This document shows, piece after piece, positions 61,088 to 64,000 of a stretch of 64,000 bases of DNA (positions are counted from its first letter, which is position 1; every line of letters starts with the position of its first letter). Under the pieces are notes generated by a model, which saw nothing but the letters and a program-made list of their open reading frames with translations, did no database searches and was not told the origin of the DNA. Made by a program: the position numbers and the translations under genes. Source of the stretch: REEB95 sp050729835 (lineage in GTDB: Bacteria; Pseudomonadota; Alphaproteobacteria; ATCC43930; CGMCC-115725); the NCBI GenBank assembly GCA_050729835.1, contig JBOHLS010000001.1, forward strand, positions 1 to 64,000. Direction: 5' to 3'.

Positions 61088-62083
61088 ATGCGGTGGTTGC
61101 GTTACGGCGCGCTGGGGGTCATCGCCCTAGTGGTCGTGGCGGCGGCGGTGCTGGGGTGGGGGGTCGGCGATTACCTCGCCGCTGGACCGCTCGCCCAGCG
61201 CAAGACCCTGGTCGTTCCCAAGGGCTCGAGTCTCGACCAGATCGCCGAGGTCCTCGCGCAGGCGGGCATCATCGCGCGTCCCTGGGCCTTCGAGGCGGCG
61301 GCGCATGTCACCGGCACGGCCAACCGGCTCAAGGCGGGCGAATACGAGTTCGCGGCCGCGATCAGCCCGCAGGCGGTCATCGAGCTGCTGCTGTCGGGCC
61401 GGGTCGTCCGCCACAAGCTGACCGTGGCCGAAGGACTCACCAGCGCCGAAATCGTCGCGCTGGTCGACGCGGCACCGACGCTCGACGGCGCGATCACGAT
61501 TCCGCCACCCGAAGGCAGCGTGCTGCCGCAGACCTATTTCTACATCTATGGCGAGCAGCGCAATGTGCTGATCGGGCGCATGACTCACGCCATGGACGAC
61601 ATGGTGGCCAAGATTTGGGCCGCGCGGGCGGCCGATCTGCCGCTCGCCAATGCCCAGCAAATGGTGACCCTGGCGTCGATCATCGAGCGCGAAACCGCGC
61701 GTCCCGACGAGCGCGCGCGGGTCGCCGGCGTCTACATCGACCGGCTGCGCATCGCCATGCCGCTCCAGGCCGACCCGACGGTGATCTTCGGCCTGACCGA
61801 CGGGGGGCGCCAACCGCTGGGCCGGCCACTCGACCACGATGACGTGCTCGTCGACACGCCCTACAACACCTACAAGTTCAAGGGACTGCCGCCGACGCCG
61901 ATCTGCAATCCGGGCGAGGCGGCGCTGTATGCGGCGGTGCATCCCGATCTGCGTGGCGAGCTCTATTTCGTCGCCGACGGCGACGGCGGGCACCGCTTCG
62001 CCAAGACCCTCGCCGAGCAGGACAAGAACATCGCCGAACTGCGCGCTCACACGCAGGCCAAAGCGCCGAGCGCGACGCGCTAG
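61088..62083 (+). CDS. mltG: Endolytic peptidoglycan transglycosylase MltG
   Basis: A 331-residue membrane-anchored enzyme that cuts nascent glycan strands. One N-terminal TM (ALGVIALVVVAAAVLGWGVG), a LysM-like part, and the YceG domain with catalytic E in LASIIERETARPDERARVAGV and LQADPTVIFG. Immediately after fabF, the common alphaproteobacterial order. Confidence 0.93.
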   Translation: MRWLRYGALGVIALVVVAAAVLGWGVGDYLAAGPLAQRKTLVVPKGSSLDQIAEVLAQAGIIARPWAFEAAAHVTGTANRLKAGEYEFAAAISPQAVIELLLSGRVVRHKLTVAEGLTSAEIVALVDAAPTLDGAITIPPPEGSVLPQTYFYIYGEQRNVLIGRMTHAMDDMVAKIWAARAADLPLANAQQMVTLASIIERETARPDERARVAGVYIDRLRIAMPLQADPTVIFGLTDGGRQPLGRPLDHDDVLVDTPYNTYKFKGLPPTPICNPGEAALYAAVHPDLRGELYFVADGDGGHRFAKTLAEQDKNIAELRAHTQAKAPSATR

Positions 62084-62147
62084 CGCTGTTGTTGCCACGC
62101 CGGGCCAAGGCTATAAGCTCTAGGCCACACAGGGGATTCGCCGAGCC

Positions 62148-63035
62148 ATGAGCGTTGCCAGCATGACCGGATTCGCGCGGTCGGAAGGGCATGCCGATGG
62201 GCTCGGCTGGGTGTGGGAGATCAAGAGCGTCAACTCGAAATCGCTCGATCTGCGCTGCCGCCTGCCGGCCGGCTACGACGCGCTCGAGCCTAAATTGCGC
62301 GCGGCGCTGGCCGATCGGCTGAAACGCGGTGCGGTGAGCGTCTTTCTGACTGTGACGAAAGCCGCAAGCGGCGCGCCGCTGCGGGTCAATCGCGCGGCGC
62401 TGGCCGAGATCATGGCGCTTGCCAAGGAACTGGCGAAGGAGGCCGGCGCCGCGCCGCCGCGTATCGACGGCCTCTTGGCGCTGAAAGGCGTGCTCGAAAG
62501 CGGCGACGAGGCGGTCCATGACGCCGCCAACGAGCAGCGCCAGGCCGCGATGCAGCGCGATTTCGAGACCGCGCTCGGCGATCTCGCGGCGATGCGTCTT
62601 GCCGAGGGCCGGCGGCTCGTACCGGTGCTCGAGGCGCGTCTCGCCGAGATCACAGCGCTGGCGGCAGCGGCGGAGCGCACCGCGGCAGCCCAGCCGACGG
62701 CCGCCAAGGCGCGGCTCAGGGAACAGATCGCGGCGCTGCTCGATGCGGTGCCGGCGCTTCCCGAGGAGCGCCTAGCACAGGAAGCCGCGCTCATCGTCGC
62801 GCGCGGCGACGTGCGCGAGGAGCTCGATCGGCTCGCCGCCCACGTCGATGCTGCGCGCGAGTTGCTCAAGGAAGGCGGGCCGATCGGCCGACGCTTCGAT
62901 TTCCTGTGCCAGGAGTTCAACCGCGAGGCCAACACGCTGGCCTCGAAATCGCCGGACCTCGAGCTGACGCGCGTGGCGCTCGGCCTCAAGGCGGCGATCG
63001 AGCAGCTGCGCGAGCAGGCGCAGAACATCGAATAG
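62148..63035 (+). CDS. YicC/YloC family endoribonuclease
   Basis: A 295-residue protein of the YicC family. MSVASMTGFARSEGH, WEIKSVNSKSLDLRCRLP and the C-terminal GRRFDFLCQEFNREANTLASKS are hallmark. Escherichia coli YicC is reported to be an RNase. Follows mltG and precedes gmk by two bases, suggesting co-transcription. Confidence 0.92.
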   Translation: MSVASMTGFARSEGHADGLGWVWEIKSVNSKSLDLRCRLPAGYDALEPKLRAALADRLKRGAVSVFLTVTKAASGAPLRVNRAALAEIMALAKELAKEAGAAPPRIDGLLALKGVLESGDEAVHDAANEQRQAAMQRDFETALGDLAAMRLAEGRRLVPVLEARLAEITALAAAAERTAAAQPTAAKARLREQIAALLDAVPALPEERLAQEAALIVARGDVREELDRLAAHVDAARELLKEGGPIGRRFDFLCQEFNREANTLASKSPDLELTRVALGLKAAIEQLREQAQNIE

Positions 63036-63037
63036 CC

Positions 63038-63673
63038 ATGACGGCGCGCGACATCAAACGACGCGGCATTCTCCTGGTGCTGTCCTCGCCCTCAGGCGCC
63101 GGCAAGACCACGATCACGCGGGCGCTGGCGGCGCGCGATCCGCTGCTGACGCTATCGGTATCCGCCACGACGCGGCCTCGGCGCGCCGGTGAGGTCGACG
63201 GCAAGGATTACCATTTCCTCGACCCACAGCGGTTCGCGGCGATGGTCGCCGACGGGGAGCTGCTCGAGCATGCCACAGTGTTCGGTCACAGCTACGGCAC
63301 GCCGCGCGCGCCAGTGATGACGGCCATCGAAGACGGCCGCGACATCATCACCGACATCGATTGGCAGGGGACACAGCAACTCCAGGCTAAGATCGGTGCC
63401 GACTTGGTTGCGGTGTTCATCCTGCCGCCGAGCATGGTGGCGCTCGAAGCGCGGCTGAAATCTCGCGCCCAGGACAGCGATGAGGTTGTACGCGCCCGCA
63501 TGGTGAAGTCATCCGAGGAGCTGAGTCACTGGGACGCCTACGATTACGTCGTGGTCAACGACGATCTCGAGGACAGCATCCGGCGGGTTCAGGCGATCAT
63601 CAGCGCCGAGCGCGTGCGGCGGCGGCGTCAGGTCGGGCTGGCCGAGTTCGTCAACCGCCTGCGCGGCGTCTAG
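63038..63673 (+). CDS. gmk: Guanylate kinase
   Basis: A 211-residue GMP kinase. P-loop SSPSGAGKTT, SVSATTRPRRAGEVDGKDYHF (GMP-binding), and ITDIDWQGTQQL. Start at 63038 (MTARDIKRRG) after the YicC stop. Its stop overlaps the convergent rsmA stop within CTAG. Confidence 0.95.
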   Translation: MTARDIKRRGILLVLSSPSGAGKTTITRALAARDPLLTLSVSATTRPRRAGEVDGKDYHFLDPQRFAAMVADGELLEHATVFGHSYGTPRAPVMTAIEDGRDIITDIDWQGTQQLQAKIGADLVAVFILPPSMVALEARLKSRAQDSDEVVRARMVKSSEELSHWDAYDYVVVNDDLEDSIRRVQAIISAERVRRRRQVGLAEFVNRLRGV

Positions 63674-64000
63674 GCCGACCGCGCCACCAGGGCGCGCGCC
63701 AGCGCGCAGAATTCCACGACCGTCAAATCCTCGGCCCGCGCCGTGGGCTCGATCCGCGCGTCGCGCAGCAAACCGGCGGGGTCGCCGAGCGATTTCAGGC
63801 TCTGCCGCAGCATCTTGCGCCGCTGACCGAAGGCGGCGGCGGTGACGCGCTCGAGCGCATCCTGGTCGCACGGCGCTTGCGGCTCCGGCCGCGGCCTCAG
63901 CCGTACCACCGTTGAGGTCACCTTGGGCGGCGGAACGAAGGCCGTCGGCGCGACGTCAAACAGCCGCTCGACCTCGGCGAGCCACTGAGTCAGGATCGAA
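63670..64000 (-). CDS. rsmA: 16S rRNA dimethyladenosine transferase, C-terminal part
   Basis: The C-terminal part of RsmA/KsgA, cut by the window's right edge. Upstream residues read SILTQWLAEVERLFDVAP and FVPPPKVTSTVVRLRP, followed by FGQRRKMLRQSLKSL, which is diagnostic. RsmA methylates two adjacent adenines near the 16S 3' end. The N-terminal SAM-binding domain lies beyond 64000. Confidence 0.93.
   Translation of the reverse strand, partial: SILTQWLAEVERLFDVAPTAFVPPPKVTSTVVRLRPRPEPQAPCDQDALERVTAAAFGQRRKMLRQSLKSLGDPAGLLRDARIEPTARAEDLTVVEFCALARALVARSA

Overview
The window is GC-rich chromosomal DNA from an alphaproteobacterium, probably Rhodospirillales-like. This rests on the gene content and order: DUF2794, a purF-SDR pair, a dnaB-alr-mlaEF-radA-cvpA-purF block, hopanoid genes of the HpnI/J/M/N type, rpsF-rpsR-rplI, and the fabD-fabG-acpP-fabF-mltG-yicC-gmk block. 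I cannot name the genus from the sequence alone.

Layout. 1-7.36 kb: a 5'-truncated glycogen synthase, an apparently empty stretch, a minus-strand catabolic trio (SDR, GMC oxidoreductase, MFS transporter), a small secreted cysteine protein, a frameshifted small gene, then infA and a cold-shock gene. 7.36-22.74 kb: a 15.4-kb integrated element in the 3' end of a tRNA-Glu(CTC) gene, bounded by an exact 49-bp direct repeat. It encodes a tyrosine integrase, an AlpA-like regulator, a primase-helicase, a putative small and a recognisable large terminase subunit, an HNH nuclease, and a long chain of tiny translationally coupled genes. I see no portal, capsid or tail gene. At its right end is a cargo module: a GHKL-type ATPase, a STAS-like DUF4325 protein, two membrane-anchored proteins and a divergent nuclease-like gene. 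This resembles a phage satellite carrying a possible defence locus and is the most interesting part of the window.

22.77-35.4 kb: yajQ, a DUF423 membrane protein, a TAXI solute-binding protein, a histone-deacetylase-like hydrolase, xseB-ispA, then an outer-membrane/hopanoid locus (hpnM, mlaA, hpnI-hpnJ, hpnN, a PagL-like lipid A deacylase). IspA supplies farnesyl diphosphate, the precursor of squalene and hopanoids, so its proximity makes sense. 35.4-44 kb: a TPR membrane protein, bamB and der in one operon, a two-domain VOC protein, a membrane histidine kinase, an SDR and purF.

43.8-54.8 kb (all minus strand): cvpA, radA, mlaF, mlaE, alr, dnaB, cfa, an aldo/keto reductase, a haloacetate-dehalogenase-like hydrolase, rplI, rpsR, rpsF. 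54.9-57.3 kb: a Rieske dioxygenase alpha/beta pair coupled to a peroxiredoxin. 57.4-64 kb: a small lipoprotein, fatty-acid synthesis genes, mltG, yicC, gmk, and the C-terminal part of rsmA running off the window.

Most spacers are short, many genes overlap by 4 bp, and three convergent pairs share their stop codons. Long antisense open frames are common because of the GC content and were left out.
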